Made by a program: the position numbers and the translations under genes
Part shown: one piece after another, positions 1 to 8,036 of the stretch
How positions within the stretch are numbered: the stretch's first letter is position 1
Layout of the letters: every line of letters starts with the position of its first letter
Source of the DNA: Bacteroidales bacterium
Lineage (GTDB): Bacteria; Bacteroidota; Bacteroidia; Bacteroidales; P3
DNA length: 64,000 nt
Assembly: GCA_017429685.1 (NCBI GenBank)
Contig: JAFROL010000020.1
Coordinates: 62,001 to 126,000, forward strand
Reading direction: 5' to 3'
Notes under the pieces: model-generated
Databases searched by the model: none
What the model saw: only the letters and a program-made list of their open reading frames with translations
Told to the model about the DNA's origin: nothing

Positions 1-1
1 G

Positions 2-835
2 TTGCTTATGCCGATATTGGTGGTGTTGCTGCTTGTTTTGTGCGTTCGCTCGCTTACTCTCGACGGAGCCTCTAAGGGCATCGCCTATCTTTTCCATCCA
101 GACTTTACAAAGCTCACCGGCGAAGGCATCCTTGCGGCACTGGGACAGGCCCTTTTTTCGCTGTCGGTGGGAATGGGCGTTATGATTGTCTATGGCTCTT
201 ATTTACCTGTGGATGATAATATTCTGAAGACATCGATTTGGATTACCGTGTGCGATTTTGCCATTGCCGTACTGTCGGGCATTGCCATTTTCCCTGCCGT
301 TTTTGCTTGCGGACAGGATCCAACCGGAGGCCCAGGACTTGTCTACCAGGTCCTGCCTGTTGTCTTCAACTCGATGGGAGGCATCGGACGCGTCTTCTCC
401 ATCGTTTTCTTCCTGCTCCTTTCCTTAGCCGCACTCACCTCGGCCATATCGCTGCTTGAAGCGTTAACCCAATGGATGTCAAACGAAAAGATCGGACGCA
501 CCAAGTCGGCAATAGTTATGTCGCTGATCGTCGTGGTGTTTGCTGTCGCCGCTTCATTCTCGTTCGGCAATGGCATCTGGAGCGGCTTCAAAGTGGCCAA
601 TTTGCAGCTGTTCGACTTGCTCGACAAGCTTACCGGCACCATCCTGCCACCAGTGTGTGCTTTGCTGACTATTATATTCTTTGGGTGGTTTATGCGGAAA
701 GAGGATATCTTGGACGAGCTGTCCAATCACGGCACTCTGAAGGTTAGCTATTTCAAGGTGTTCTACTACTTCCTGGCCCGCTTTGTCGCACCCGTTGCGC
801 TGGTGATTGCCCTTATCAATGGATTGATTGGTTGA
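2..835 (+). CDS. Sodium:neurotransmitter symporter family protein, 3' part
   Basis: Carboxy-terminal part of an SNF/NSS-family transporter, which couples solute uptake (often amino acids) to sodium entry across the inner membrane. The frame is open to the left edge, so the start and the first helices with part of the sodium site lie outside the window. About seven hydrophobic helices remain in 277 residues. The segment GQALFSLSVGMGVMIVYGSY near residue 47 matches the helix-6 region of the family (LeuT-like GQ.FF.LS.G.G...YASY). Substrate cannot be told from the visible part. The gene ends 8 bp before the ATG of the next lipoprotein gene, which suggests co-transcription. Confidence 0.9.
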   Translation: MLMPILVVLLLVLCVRSLTLDGASKGIAYLFHPDFTKLTGEGILAALGQALFSLSVGMGVMIVYGSYLPVDDNILKTSIWITVCDFAIAVLSGIAIFPAVFACGQDPTGGPGLVYQVLPVVFNSMGGIGRVFSIVFFLLLSLAALTSAISLLEALTQWMSNEKIGRTKSAIVMSLIVVVFAVAASFSFGNGIWSGFKVANLQLFDLLDKLTGTILPPVCALLTIIFFGWFMRKEDILDELSNHGTLKVSYFKVFYYFLARFVAPVALVIALINGLIG

Positions 836-843
836 TTTTGGAT

Positions 844-2079
844 ATGCGAAAACTCTGTTATATATTCATTGTTGCTCTCCTTGCCTCTTCCTGCGGACGG
901 GTCGCTGTCACAAAGACAATCGACCCCAAGTCTGTGGATTTCGAGGCTGTCTACGACGAGAATTTCGACAATGTGCTCTATCCCTCAATGATGTTGGCTT
1001 TGGCCAGCTATAGGGGCAACGAAATGGACTCGCTGTTCAGCGTCAGCGTCACCGCTCCGCAGAACAATGCGGTTATGCGCATCGTGGTCGACTCCACTTT
1101 GCTTAACTACGTGAGCATCACGCAGGAAACCCTGCCGCGTAAGGGAATGCGCTATTCCTTCGCGCCGGTTATCAAGTGGAAATACGAAACCCTCTACCGT
1201 ATGCGGCAACAGGGATTTATCGATCTCACTTTCACCTGCTTCATCAATGACGAACAGGTCGATGTGAAAAACATTCGCCTTAACTATCGGCCTACGAATG
1301 AGTGTCTTATGTCACTTATCGGCAAAGATGGCAGCTACCACGACTACCGGTGGCTTTTTGCCGCCTACGTCAACGAGGACCATCCAAAAATCGACGGCAT
1401 CCTCAGCGAAATCCTCTCGCAGGGCATTGTCACCATTTTCGATGGCGCCCGCACTGAAAAGAAAACCGAGACCCAGATGCGTGCCATCTGGTACTATGCC
1501 CTCAGCCGCGGTTTGGCCTATTCTTCAATTACCTGTACCTCCAACGGCTCCAAACGCTCCAATTCGCAATATATTCGCTTTTTCGACGATGTCTATCGCA
1601 ACCGGCAGGCCAACTGCATCGACGCCTGTGTCTTTTTCTCCTCCATTATGCGCAAAGTGGGGCTGCAGCCCATCATTTTCGTCGACCCCTGCCACGCATA
1701 TCTCGGATACTATACCGACAAGACTAAGAAGAAAATCGCCCTGCTCGAGACGACGATTACAGGGTGGGTCAACCTGCCCGACCTCGACGACCATTACGAT
1801 GCCGAAACAGGGATGCTCGAAGAAAAATATTACAATAAAATTTCTAAATATTTGACCGATAAACAAAAAGAATCCTGTTTGGCAGGCAAGATGACGCTCG
1901 ACGATATCAAGAAAGCCGTCGCCAACAATCTCTTCGACCGCGCCTCCGAATATCAGAAAGACAACTACAAAAATAACAAATCGCTCTATTCCGACCCCAA
2001 CCAGCAGTCGTATCAGATGCTTGTCATCGACGAACTCCGGCAGCAAATTGCCCCAATCCCCGCAGCAGGAAACGAATAA
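844..2079 (+). CDS. Lipoprotein with transglutaminase-like domain
   Basis: Predicted exported lipoprotein of 411 residues. A lipobox (LLASSC, Cys17) follows a short hydrophobic segment, so the ATG at 844 is preferred over an upstream in-frame TTG at 832. The centre holds a transglutaminase-like pattern: Cys258 in QANCIDACVFFSSIMRKVG, then His284 in VDPCHAYLGYY. These fit the Cys and His of the papain-like transglutaminase fold; the third catalytic residue cannot be assigned with confidence. In Bacteroidota such domains usually belong to uncharacterised envelope proteins, so peptidase or amidase-like action in the periplasm is inference. The gene follows the symporter by 8 bp and precedes truA after a 122-bp repeat-containing gap. 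Confidence 0.75.
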   Translation: MRKLCYIFIVALLASSCGRVAVTKTIDPKSVDFEAVYDENFDNVLYPSMMLALASYRGNEMDSLFSVSVTAPQNNAVMRIVVDSTLLNYVSITQETLPRKGMRYSFAPVIKWKYETLYRMRQQGFIDLTFTCFINDEQVDVKNIRLNYRPTNECLMSLIGKDGSYHDYRWLFAAYVNEDHPKIDGILSEILSQGIVTIFDGARTEKKTETQMRAIWYYALSRGLAYSSITCTSNGSKRSNSQYIRFFDDVYRNRQANCIDACVFFSSIMRKVGLQPIIFVDPCHAYLGYYTDKTKKKIALLETTITGWVNLPDLDDHYDAETGMLEEKYYNKISKYLTDKQKESCLAGKMTLDDIKKAVANNLFDRASEYQKDNYKNNKSLYSDPNQQSYQMLVIDELRQQIAPIPAAGNE

Positions 2080-2093
2080 ACGTAAGGCGGAAA

Positions 2094-2201
2094 ACAGAAA
2101 GCGCAAATCTGGTACGCAGGCGCCTCGCCTGCGATAATTAACAAATACACAATGCGTCAGCCACTAAAAAATTAACAAGTTCACAAATTAACAAATTCAT
2201 A
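2094..2201. repeat. Low-complexity intergenic repeats before truA
   Basis: Short GGAAAAC-like units, then GGCGCCTCGCC, one copy of the GCGTCAGCCACTAA motif (near 2155) and ATTAACAA-type octamers running up to the truA start codon. This is a short member of the composite repeat seen at 2925, 3970 and 5091. Confidence 0.7.
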
Positions 2202-2924
2202 ATGCGATACTTGATCCACCTTGCATATAACGGTACCAACTATTGTGGCTGGCAGACGCAGCCCAATCTGCCCACTGTGCAGCAGACACTCGAGGCGGCT
2301 CTGACGACCCTTTTGAGGACACCGGTTGCAATCGTCGGTTGCGGACGCACCGACACCGGCGTTCACGCATCGGATTTCTATGCACATTTCGACACCGCGA
2401 CGCTCGTTCCCGACAACCTCGTTTTCAAGCTGAACAGCTACCTCCCTCCAGACATAGCAATATTCGATATCGCACCTGTCGCCGACAATTTCCACGCACG
2501 TTTTTCCGCCACAGCGCGTACCTACAAGTATTACGTATCCACAGCGCGGCTGCCTTTCAAACAAGGCCTCTATTGCCGCATCTATTTCGAACCCGACATT
2601 CGCATTATGAACGAAGCGGCAAAGGCTTTGATGGAATATGACGATTTCACAAGCTTCGCCAAACTGCACACCGACAACAAGACCAACATCTGCCACCTCA
2701 CCCAAGCACATTGGGACAGGGAAGGGGAGATGCTCGTCTTCACCATAACCTCCAACCGATTCCTGCGCAATATGGTGCGGTCGGTCACAGGTACCCTCTT
2801 GGATGTCGGCCGCGGAAAACTCTCCATCGACGGCCTGAAGCAGATCGTCGAACAGAAAAACCGCTGTGCCGCAGGCGTCAGTATGCCCGCCCAAGGACTT
2901 TTTCTGACCAAAGTGAAATATTAA
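2202..2924 (+). CDS. truA: tRNA pseudouridine synthase A
   Basis: TruA converts uridines 38-40 in the anticodon arm of many tRNAs to pseudouridine in the cytoplasm. The 240-residue product has normal length for the family. It starts with RYLIHLAYNGTNYCGWQ and has the catalytic motif GCGRTDTGVHA with Asp51. The later RTYKYYV and RFLRNMVRSVTGTL blocks are also typical of TruA. The ATG at 2202 follows an AT-rich leader made of ATTAAC-type repeats with no Shine-Dalgarno sequence. Identification is secure. Confidence 0.97.
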   Translation: MRYLIHLAYNGTNYCGWQTQPNLPTVQQTLEAALTTLLRTPVAIVGCGRTDTGVHASDFYAHFDTATLVPDNLVFKLNSYLPPDIAIFDIAPVADNFHARFSATARTYKYYVSTARLPFKQGLYCRIYFEPDIRIMNEAAKALMEYDDFTSFAKLHTDNKTNICHLTQAHWDREGEMLVFTITSNRFLRNMVRSVTGTLLDVGRGKLSIDGLKQIVEQKNRCAAGVSMPAQGLFLTKVKY

Positions 2925-3126
2925 CGAACAGAAAACGGAAAACGGAGAACGGAAAACGGAAAGCGGAAAACGGAAAACGGAAAGCGAGGCTGCCGCGCCA
3001 GCCACTAACGCATTAACACATTAACACATTAACGCATTAAAAATGTATTGTCCCTTAACTCCCCTTAACTTCCCTTAACTCCCCTTATTAACGAATTAAC
3101 AAATTAACGCATTAACAAATTAACGA
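2925..3126. repeat. Composite low-complexity repeat array
   Basis: An ordered array between truA and prmA: about eight GGAAAAC / GGAAAGC heptamers (2936-2988), the GCGCCAGCCACTAACGC motif (near 2996), ATTAACNN octamers, then a TTGTCCCTTAACTCCCC block of TTAACTTCCC decamers (3050-3087), then more ATTAACNN units ending at the prmA start codon. The same order of parts recurs at 3970-4228 and, less completely, at 5091-5253. Confidence 0.85.
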
Positions 3127-3969
3127 ATGAAATACACCGAAGTCGATATCACTCTTTCCAAGACGAATCCTTTTCGCGACCTCCTTGTCTACAGCCTGGG
3201 CGACGAAGGGCCTTACGACAGTTTTGAAGATACACCCAAAGGCATCAAGGCCTACGTCCCAACCGGACAGTTCGATGGCCTCTTCCTACAGCAGACCATC
3301 GACGAAATCAAGTCGATGGACCCAACGCTGACGGTGGACTACACCGTCGTCGAATTGCCCGACAAAGACTACAACGAAGAATGGGAACGCCAGCACCAGC
3401 CCGTCCTGGTCGAAGGGTTCTGCTGGGTCCGTGCACCCTTCCATCCCCATCGCGACGATGTCAAGTACGAGATTGAAATAGAACCCAAAATGTCCTTCGG
3501 AACAGCCCATCACGCCACGACCTACCTGATGCTCTCGCTCCTTGAGCAAGAAGTCGTCGACGGCCGTCGCGTGCTGGATATGGGCAGCGGCACAGGAGTC
3601 CTCGCTATCCTCGCAGCCAAAAAGGGCGCCTCTTACGTCGAAGCCATCGATGTCGACGAATGGGCCTATCGCAACGCCCTCGAAAATTTCCAGCGCAACC
3701 GAGTGCAGGTCAACGCCCTCCTTGGCGACGCATCGCTGCTTACTGCCGACAAGCATTTCGACCTCATCCTTGCCAATATCAATCGCAACATATTGCTGCG
3801 GGATATGGGCGCCTATGCCGCAGTGCTCAATCCCGGTGGCACACTGCTGCTAAGCGGATTTTATGAGCACGACGTCGATGCGCTCCGCGACAAGGCGGAA
3901 ACATTAGGCCTGAGGCTAAAGCAACAGAAAAGCCGCAACGAATGGACCGCCCTGAAATTAACAAATTAA
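3127..3969 (+). CDS. prmA: Ribosomal protein L11 methyltransferase
   Basis: PrmA trimethylates lysines and the amino terminus of ribosomal protein L11 using S-adenosylmethionine. The 280-residue protein has the substrate-binding amino-terminal part and a class I methyltransferase domain. The SAM-binding motif VLDMGSGTGVLAILAAKKGA lies near residues 148-167. The ANINRNILL block near residue 215 stands where the family has its catalytic-loop motif. EPKMSFGTAHHATT is a PrmA signature. The start follows an ATTAAC repeat directly, and the stop lies inside another such repeat, so both gene ends touch the composite arrays. Confidence 0.95.
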   Translation: MKYTEVDITLSKTNPFRDLLVYSLGDEGPYDSFEDTPKGIKAYVPTGQFDGLFLQQTIDEIKSMDPTLTVDYTVVELPDKDYNEEWERQHQPVLVEGFCWVRAPFHPHRDDVKYEIEIEPKMSFGTAHHATTYLMLSLLEQEVVDGRRVLDMGSGTGVLAILAAKKGASYVEAIDVDEWAYRNALENFQRNRVQVNALLGDASLLTADKHFDLILANINRNILLRDMGAYAAVLNPGGTLLLSGFYEHDVDALRDKAETLGLRLKQQKSRNEWTALKLTN

Positions 3970-4228
3970 CGAATTGACAAGTTAACAACGCGCCAGCCAC
4001 TAACAAATTAACGAATTAACAAGTTAACAACGCGCCAGCCACTAACGCATTAACGAATTAACACATTAACAACGCGCCAGCCACTAACGCATTAACACAT
4101 TAACGCATTAACGCATTAAAAATGTATTGTCCCTTAACTTCCCTTAACTTCCCTTAACTTCCAATCATAACTTCCCCTCTAACTTCCCTTTCAAATTAAC
4201 ATATTAACTCATTAACAAATTAAAAATT
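3970..4228. repeat. Composite low-complexity repeat array, longest copy
   Basis: Three tandem units of about 42 bp, each of the form AACGCGCCAGCCACTAAC followed by ATTAACNN octamers (3988, 4030, 4072), then the TTGTCCCTTAACTTCCC block with TTAACTTCCC decamers (4128-4192) and a final run of ATTAAC units that leads into the ypfJ start codon. Confidence 0.85.
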
Positions 4229-5080
4229 ATGGACTTATCAGGTAGAAGAAAAAGTACAAACGTAGAAGACCGCCGAGGCAAAGGCGGCAAAATCGCCCTT
4301 GGAGGCGGCATCGGCGGCGCCTTGATCGCCGTCCTCTTTGCCCTGTTTACCGGAGGTGACCCCTCCGAGGCTCTGCAGCAGCTTGGCAGCCAACAGGTGG
4401 GCAACACCGAATACGTGGCCACCGAGCAGGAAAAACAGTTCGAGGATTTTGCTCTCAAAATCCTGGCCAGCACCGAAGACGTTTGGGCGGCCGAATTTAA
4501 ACGTATGGGACGCACCTATACGCCGCCTAAGCTCGTCCTCTTCCACGGCAGCGTCCAGAGCGGATGCGGCAGCGCAAGCTCGGCGATGGGACCGTTCTAT
4601 TGCTCCGCAGACCAGTGCGTTTATCTCGATCTCGACTTCTTCAGCGAGATGCCCAAATCGCTTGGCGCAGGCGGCGACTTCGCATACGCCTATGTGATTG
4701 CACACGAAGTGGGACACCACGTCGAGCACCTGTTGGGAGTTCTTGGCGAAGCCCACAGCCAGATGGCTCGTGTGTCCGAGGCCGAGAAAAACAAGATCAG
4801 TGTCCGCATCGAACTGCTGGCCGACTTCTATGCCGGCGTGTGGGGCTATCACGAAAACAAAATGTTCGGCTCGCTCGAAGACGGCGACCTCGAAGAGGCC
4901 ATCAATGCAGCACAGAAAATCGGCGACGACTACCTCCAGAAAAACGCCCGTGGCTATGCCACACCCGAGTCGTTCACACACGGCACTTCGGCTCAGCGTA
5001 TGCGCTGGCTCAAGAAAGGACTCACCACCGGCGATATGAGCAAGGGCGACACCTTCTCACAGTCATACAACAGCCTGTGA
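4229..5080 (+). CDS. ypfJ: YpfJ-type neutral zinc metallopeptidase
   Basis: Membrane-anchored zinc peptidase of the YpfJ (KPN_02809) family, 283 residues, the usual length. The amino terminus DLSGRRKSTNVEDRRGKG is typical and is followed by a single hydrophobic segment (about residues 30-47), so the catalytic part should be periplasmic. The HEXXH zinc motif is HEVGH with His159, Glu160 and His163. The downstream block IELLADFYAGVWGY carries the family's probable third ligand region. Substrate and role are not known for the family. The gene sits between two repeat arrays, in the same direction as prmA and the thioredoxin-fold gene. Confidence 0.92.
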   Translation: MDLSGRRKSTNVEDRRGKGGKIALGGGIGGALIAVLFALFTGGDPSEALQQLGSQQVGNTEYVATEQEKQFEDFALKILASTEDVWAAEFKRMGRTYTPPKLVLFHGSVQSGCGSASSAMGPFYCSADQCVYLDLDFFSEMPKSLGAGGDFAYAYVIAHEVGHHVEHLLGVLGEAHSQMARVSEAEKNKISVRIELLADFYAGVWGYHENKMFGSLEDGDLEEAINAAQKIGDDYLQKNARGYATPESFTHGTSAQRMRWLKKGLTTGDMSKGDTFSQSYNSL

Positions 5081-5090
5081 TTTCACCCGC

Positions 5091-5253
5091 TAACGCAATG
5101 AAACGGAAAACGGAAAGCGGAAAATTAAGGGATAATTCGTATTGTCCATTAACTTCCCTTTTAACTTCCCTTTAACTTCCCTTTAACTTCCCTTAACTTC
5201 CAATCATAACTCCCCCTTTAACTTCCCTTTCAAATTAACAAATTATCGCATTT
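5091..5253. repeat. Composite low-complexity repeat array
   Basis: GGAAAAC / GGAAAGC units (5103-5125), then a TTGTCCATTAACTTCCC block with five or six TTAACTTCCC decamers (5143-5230), ending in an ATTAACAAATTA leader before the next ATG. The stretch AACTTCCAATCATAACT is shared with the array at 3970-4228. Confidence 0.8.
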
Positions 5254-5733
5254 ATGAAAAAAATCATTCTGTCGCTTTTTTTTATGGCTCTTTGCGGCAT
5301 TTCGCTGGCGCAAGAAAAGAAATACTATAACGAAGAGGTGGACGGTATGGCGCAGATCGAGGCCGCAACCGAGCTCGCACGCCAGTCCGGACGCTACGTG
5401 CTGTGCCAGGTGGGCGGCAACTGGTGCCCCTGGTGCATCCGGTTCGCACAGTTCGCCACTACCGACAGCGTCGTTGCCCCCTTGCTCGAAAAGAATTTCG
5501 TCTATGTGCACATCAACTATTCCAAGGCCAACAAGAACCGCGCAGCTATGAAATACCTCGGCAATCCGACACGCTTCGGATTCCCCGTTTTCGTCATCCT
5601 CAATGAGGACGGCACCCCAATCCATATCCAGGAGTCCGCCTCGCTCGAAGAGGGCAAGTCCTACAACCGCAAAAAAGTGGAGAACTTTCTGCGACTCTGG
5701 ACCAAAGAGGCCGTCACCAAAGAGTTGGAATGA
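5254..5733 (+). CDS. Exported thioredoxin-fold protein (CPWC)
   Basis: Thioredoxin-fold protein of 159 residues with a signal peptide (MKKIILSLFFMALCGISLAQ), so it should act in the periplasm. The active-site motif is CPWC (Cys58 and Cys61) within GGNWCPWCIRF. This resembles the thioredoxin_7/DUF255-like group and not the canonical CGPC thioredoxin found later at 41289. A cis-proline candidate lies in RFGFPVFVILNEDG. The role may be reduction or oxidation of periplasmic disulfides; direction and partners are unknown. The gene is convergent with galE across a 51-bp palindrome. Confidence 0.85.
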   Translation: MKKIILSLFFMALCGISLAQEKKYYNEEVDGMAQIEAATELARQSGRYVLCQVGGNWCPWCIRFAQFATTDSVVAPLLEKNFVYVHINYSKANKNRAAMKYLGNPTRFGFPVFVILNEDGTPIHIQESASLEEGKSYNRKKVENFLRLWTKEAVTKELE

Positions 5734-5861
5734 ACATAGTGACCAGTGACCTGTGACCAGCGACACATTCACGCATTAGCGCAATCGCTCAAACATTCAT
5801 TTTGCAAAAGTACGAATAATTTCAAGGTCTCTGCATCGCCTTTTTGCACATCGTTTTTATT

Positions 5862-5912
5862 CAGTTCTTATATCGTTCTTATATTTCGGATATAAGAACG
5901 ATATAAGAACTG
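5862..5912. repeat. 51-bp perfect palindrome, copy 1
   Basis: Two 23-bp arms (5862-5884 and 5890-5912) are exact inverted copies around the 5-bp centre TTCGG. Each arm contains two GTTCTTATAT units spaced 11 bp apart. Copies 2 and 3 (39286 and 60175) have identical arms but different centres, and all three share a right flank with AACGGNGNGCGAA and GGCAC. It lies between the convergent ends of the thioredoxin-fold gene and galE. It has no T-tract after the hairpin, so it is not a classical terminator. Confidence 0.95.
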
Positions 5913-5986
5913 CGTTCGAACGGTGGGCGAAAATACGGCACGGATGGCAATGGAATCCGATGCCGAGACAGGGAAACTAAAAACCG

Positions 5987-7009
5987 TCAGCTTTCTTTGT
6001 ACCCATTGGGGTTCTGGCACTGCCAGCGCCAGCTGTCGCGGCACATCTCCTCAATGCCGTATTCTGCCTTCCAGCCCAGCTCGCGCTCGGCCTTCGAAGG
6101 GTCGCTGTAGCAGGTGGCAATATCGCCTGCGCGGCGGGGTTTGATGCTGTAGGGCACCTTCACTCCGTTGGTTTTCTGGAAGGCGTTGACGACGTCCAGA
6201 ACACTGTATCCGTGACCTGTACCAAGGTTGTAGATGGCGAGTCCGCATTTGCGGTCTATGGCCTTTAGCGCGCACACGTGGCCACGCGCCAGATCCACAA
6301 CGTGGATATAGTCGCGCACGCCCGTTCCGTCAGGCGTGTCATAGTCGTTGCCAAACACACCAAGCTCCGCGCGCTTGCCGATTGCCACCTGCGTAATGTA
6401 TGGCATCAGGTTGTTCGGTATGCCGTTCGGGTCCTCGCCCATCGTGCCGCTCGGATGCGCCCCGATCGGGTTGAAGTATCGCAGCAGGACGACATTCCAT
6501 TCGGGGTCGGCTTTCTGTATGTCCATCATCACCTGTTCGAGCATACTCTTTGTCCAGCCGTAAGGGTTGGTGCACTGGCCTTTGGGGCAGTTTTCGGTAA
6601 TGGGTATTTCCTTCGGGTCGCCGTATACCGTGGCCGATGAGCTGAAAATGATATTCTTGCAGTTGTGCTTGCGAAGCACGTCGAGCAGCGTCAGCGTGCC
6701 GCTGATGTTGTTTTCGTAGTATTCCCAAGGTTTTTCCACCGATTCACCCACAGCCTTCAGGCCTGCGAAATGGATGCACGCGTCGCAGGGATGCTGCTCC
6801 AGCACCTGGCAGAGACCTTGGCGGTCGCGGATATCGACTTGGTAGAATGCCACAGGCTTTTGCGTGATATCCTGCACACGTCTGAGTGACGTTTCTGACG
6901 AATTGTCCAGATTGTCAACCACAACAACTTCATATCCAGCCTGCTGCAGTTCGATAAGGGTGTGGGAGCCGATGAATCCGGCACCGCCGGTAACAAGAAT
7001 TCTTTTCAT
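5987..7009 (-). CDS. galE: UDP-glucose 4-epimerase
   Basis: GalE interconverts UDP-glucose and UDP-galactose in the cytoplasm, feeding the Leloir pathway and surface glycan synthesis. The 340-residue protein starts MKRILVTGGAGFIGSH, the NAD-binding glycine motif of short-chain dehydrogenase-like enzymes. The catalytic pattern is SSSATVYG with the YxxxK pair Tyr150 and Lys154 (YGWTK). The NPIGAHPSG block and the C-terminal GDIATCYSDPSKAERELGW are characteristic of GalE. A Bacteroidota promoter box lies at 7124-7131. Transcription converges with the thioredoxin-fold gene. Confidence 0.97.
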   Translation of the reverse strand: MKRILVTGGAGFIGSHTLIELQQAGYEVVVVDNLDNSSETSLRRVQDITQKPVAFYQVDIRDRQGLCQVLEQHPCDACIHFAGLKAVGESVEKPWEYYENNISGTLTLLDVLRKHNCKNIIFSSSATVYGDPKEIPITENCPKGQCTNPYGWTKSMLEQVMMDIQKADPEWNVVLLRYFNPIGAHPSGTMGEDPNGIPNNLMPYITQVAIGKRAELGVFGNDYDTPDGTGVRDYIHVVDLARGHVCALKAIDRKCGLAIYNLGTGHGYSVLDVVNAFQKTNGVKVPYSIKPRRAGDIATCYSDPSKAERELGWKAEYGIEEMCRDSWRWQCQNPNGYKES

Positions 7010-7123
7010 TAATATTATGATTCTAGTTAAAGATAATAAACATTATGCAGAAAACGGCAAATGCTCTATATGTTGTTGATATATAGCGCTGTCGACGTTC
7101 TGCACGTTATTGCGTTGCAAATG

Positions 7124-7131
7124 CAAAGATA
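7124..7131 (-). promoter_or_regulatory. Promoter box for galE
   Basis: CAAAGATA on the plus strand, which is TATCTTTG (TAnnTTTG) on the minus strand, followed by GC as in many sites in this window. It lies 115 bp upstream of the galE start. Confidence 0.6.
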
Positions 7132-7226
7132 GTAAAAAAATGATTATTGGCACAGTTCGGAAGGGGAGAGCCCCGTTTTTTTTAGAGCAGCGTGAACCAA
7201 AAGCATTGTGCAACCGCAGAAAATCG

Positions 7227-7350
7227 TCATAAATTATGGTAAAGACTGAGCCTCACCGTTGTGGCAGACATTGGACCAGTATCTAAAACGTGTACTGGTG
7301 CCATAGTGAAAAGATTTGGTTTGCAATGCTTTGACTAAAAATAAAAAGAG
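7227..7350. repeat. 124-bp direct repeat, left copy
   Basis: This stretch (from TCATAAATTATGGTAAAG to ATAAAAAGAG) recurs in the same orientation at 10854-10978 with about eight differences. The right copy ends inside the terminator of tRNA-Leu. Together they bound a segment of about 3.6 kb that differs from the surrounding housekeeping DNA. The 7010-7226 stretch before it holds only the galE promoter and no gene I can support. Confidence 0.9.
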
Positions 7351-7359
7351 ACCTATAGG

Positions 7360-7827
7360 TCATTTAATTTCGGTGAGACCGGTACAACCGACGAAAGCAC
7401 CCCAGCCAATTTTCTTCAATGAATTGGGCAATATGATGCTGGGGAAATTGGTACAACCTTCGAAGGCGAGATCCTCAATTTCCGTTACCGAATCGGGGAT
7501 GATGACCTATGTAAGTTCGGTACATTGGCTGAAGGCTTCTTTAGCAATCACCTTCGTTCCTTCGGGTATGAAGCCCGACCCGTTATTTGTTATTTTGTAT
7601 CCTTTTTCATTATCTTAATACTTCTCACATAGTTTTGAATCGAACGAATCATACAACTTGCCGCCGATGTGCTTGATGTCTTTCAGTTGCATATCCTTCG
7701 TTATGCGACAATTGCCATATCTGGGGTAGATGTCGACGAAACAGCCATCGACGAAGCAGTCGGTGAGGGCCTTCTCGGCTTCGCCCACAGTCCCCCTTCC
7801 AATACCTTTTTTTAAATGCAAAACCAT
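7360..7827 (-). pseudogene. Decayed BspA-type leucine-rich-repeat gene fragment
   Basis: Read on the minus strand from 7827, one continuous frame of 156 codons gives a short amino-terminal part, then LRR_5/BspA repeats: IPEGTKVIAKEAFSQCTEL, VIIPDSVTEIEDLAFEGC and LPNSLKKIGWGAFVGCTGL. Two nonsense codons interrupt it, TAA at 7615-7617 and TAG at 7507-7509, and a third stop (TGA, 7360-7362) ends it where the IS-end palindrome begins. BspA-type LRR proteins are usually secreted or surface proteins of Bacteroidota. This copy lacks a signal peptide and most of its repeats. It appears to be a dead fragment truncated at its 3' end. Confidence 0.8.
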
Positions 7828-7899
7828 TTTAAATCAGTCGTTTATAAAATATGTTTGCAAGTTTACTAAAATAACCTTTATTATATGCTAAAAAATTGG

Positions 7900-7907
7900 T
7901 AATTTTG
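7900..7907 (+). promoter_or_regulatory. Promoter box ahead of the HU fragment
   Basis: TAATTTTG followed by C, a match to TAnnTTTG, 130 bp before the ATG of the truncated HU gene. The rest of 7828-8036 is AT-rich and holds no gene I can support. Confidence 0.45.
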
Positions 7908-8036
7908 CAGTTACGATAGAAAGATATGTCGTTTAGATGGATTGTTCTGTATGTGAGTGTATTAAGCGGAATAATCCAGCTGAACAGATATTGCTATATA
8001 GATATGAACCCATATAAAAAGTAAAAAAATACGATT

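Noticed and set aside
3970..4228. Possible CRISPR array
   Set aside because: Units are 8-10 bp with no unique spacers of 25-40 bp, and no cas genes are in the window.
5805..5812. CAAAAGTA as a minus-strand promoter
   Set aside because: It would only read antisense into the thioredoxin-fold gene; no minus-strand gene starts there, so I treat it as chance or a relic.
7316..7618. Plus-strand frame of 100 codons in the island
   Set aside because: It is the complement of the minus-strand LRR remnant, which shows clear repeat sequence.
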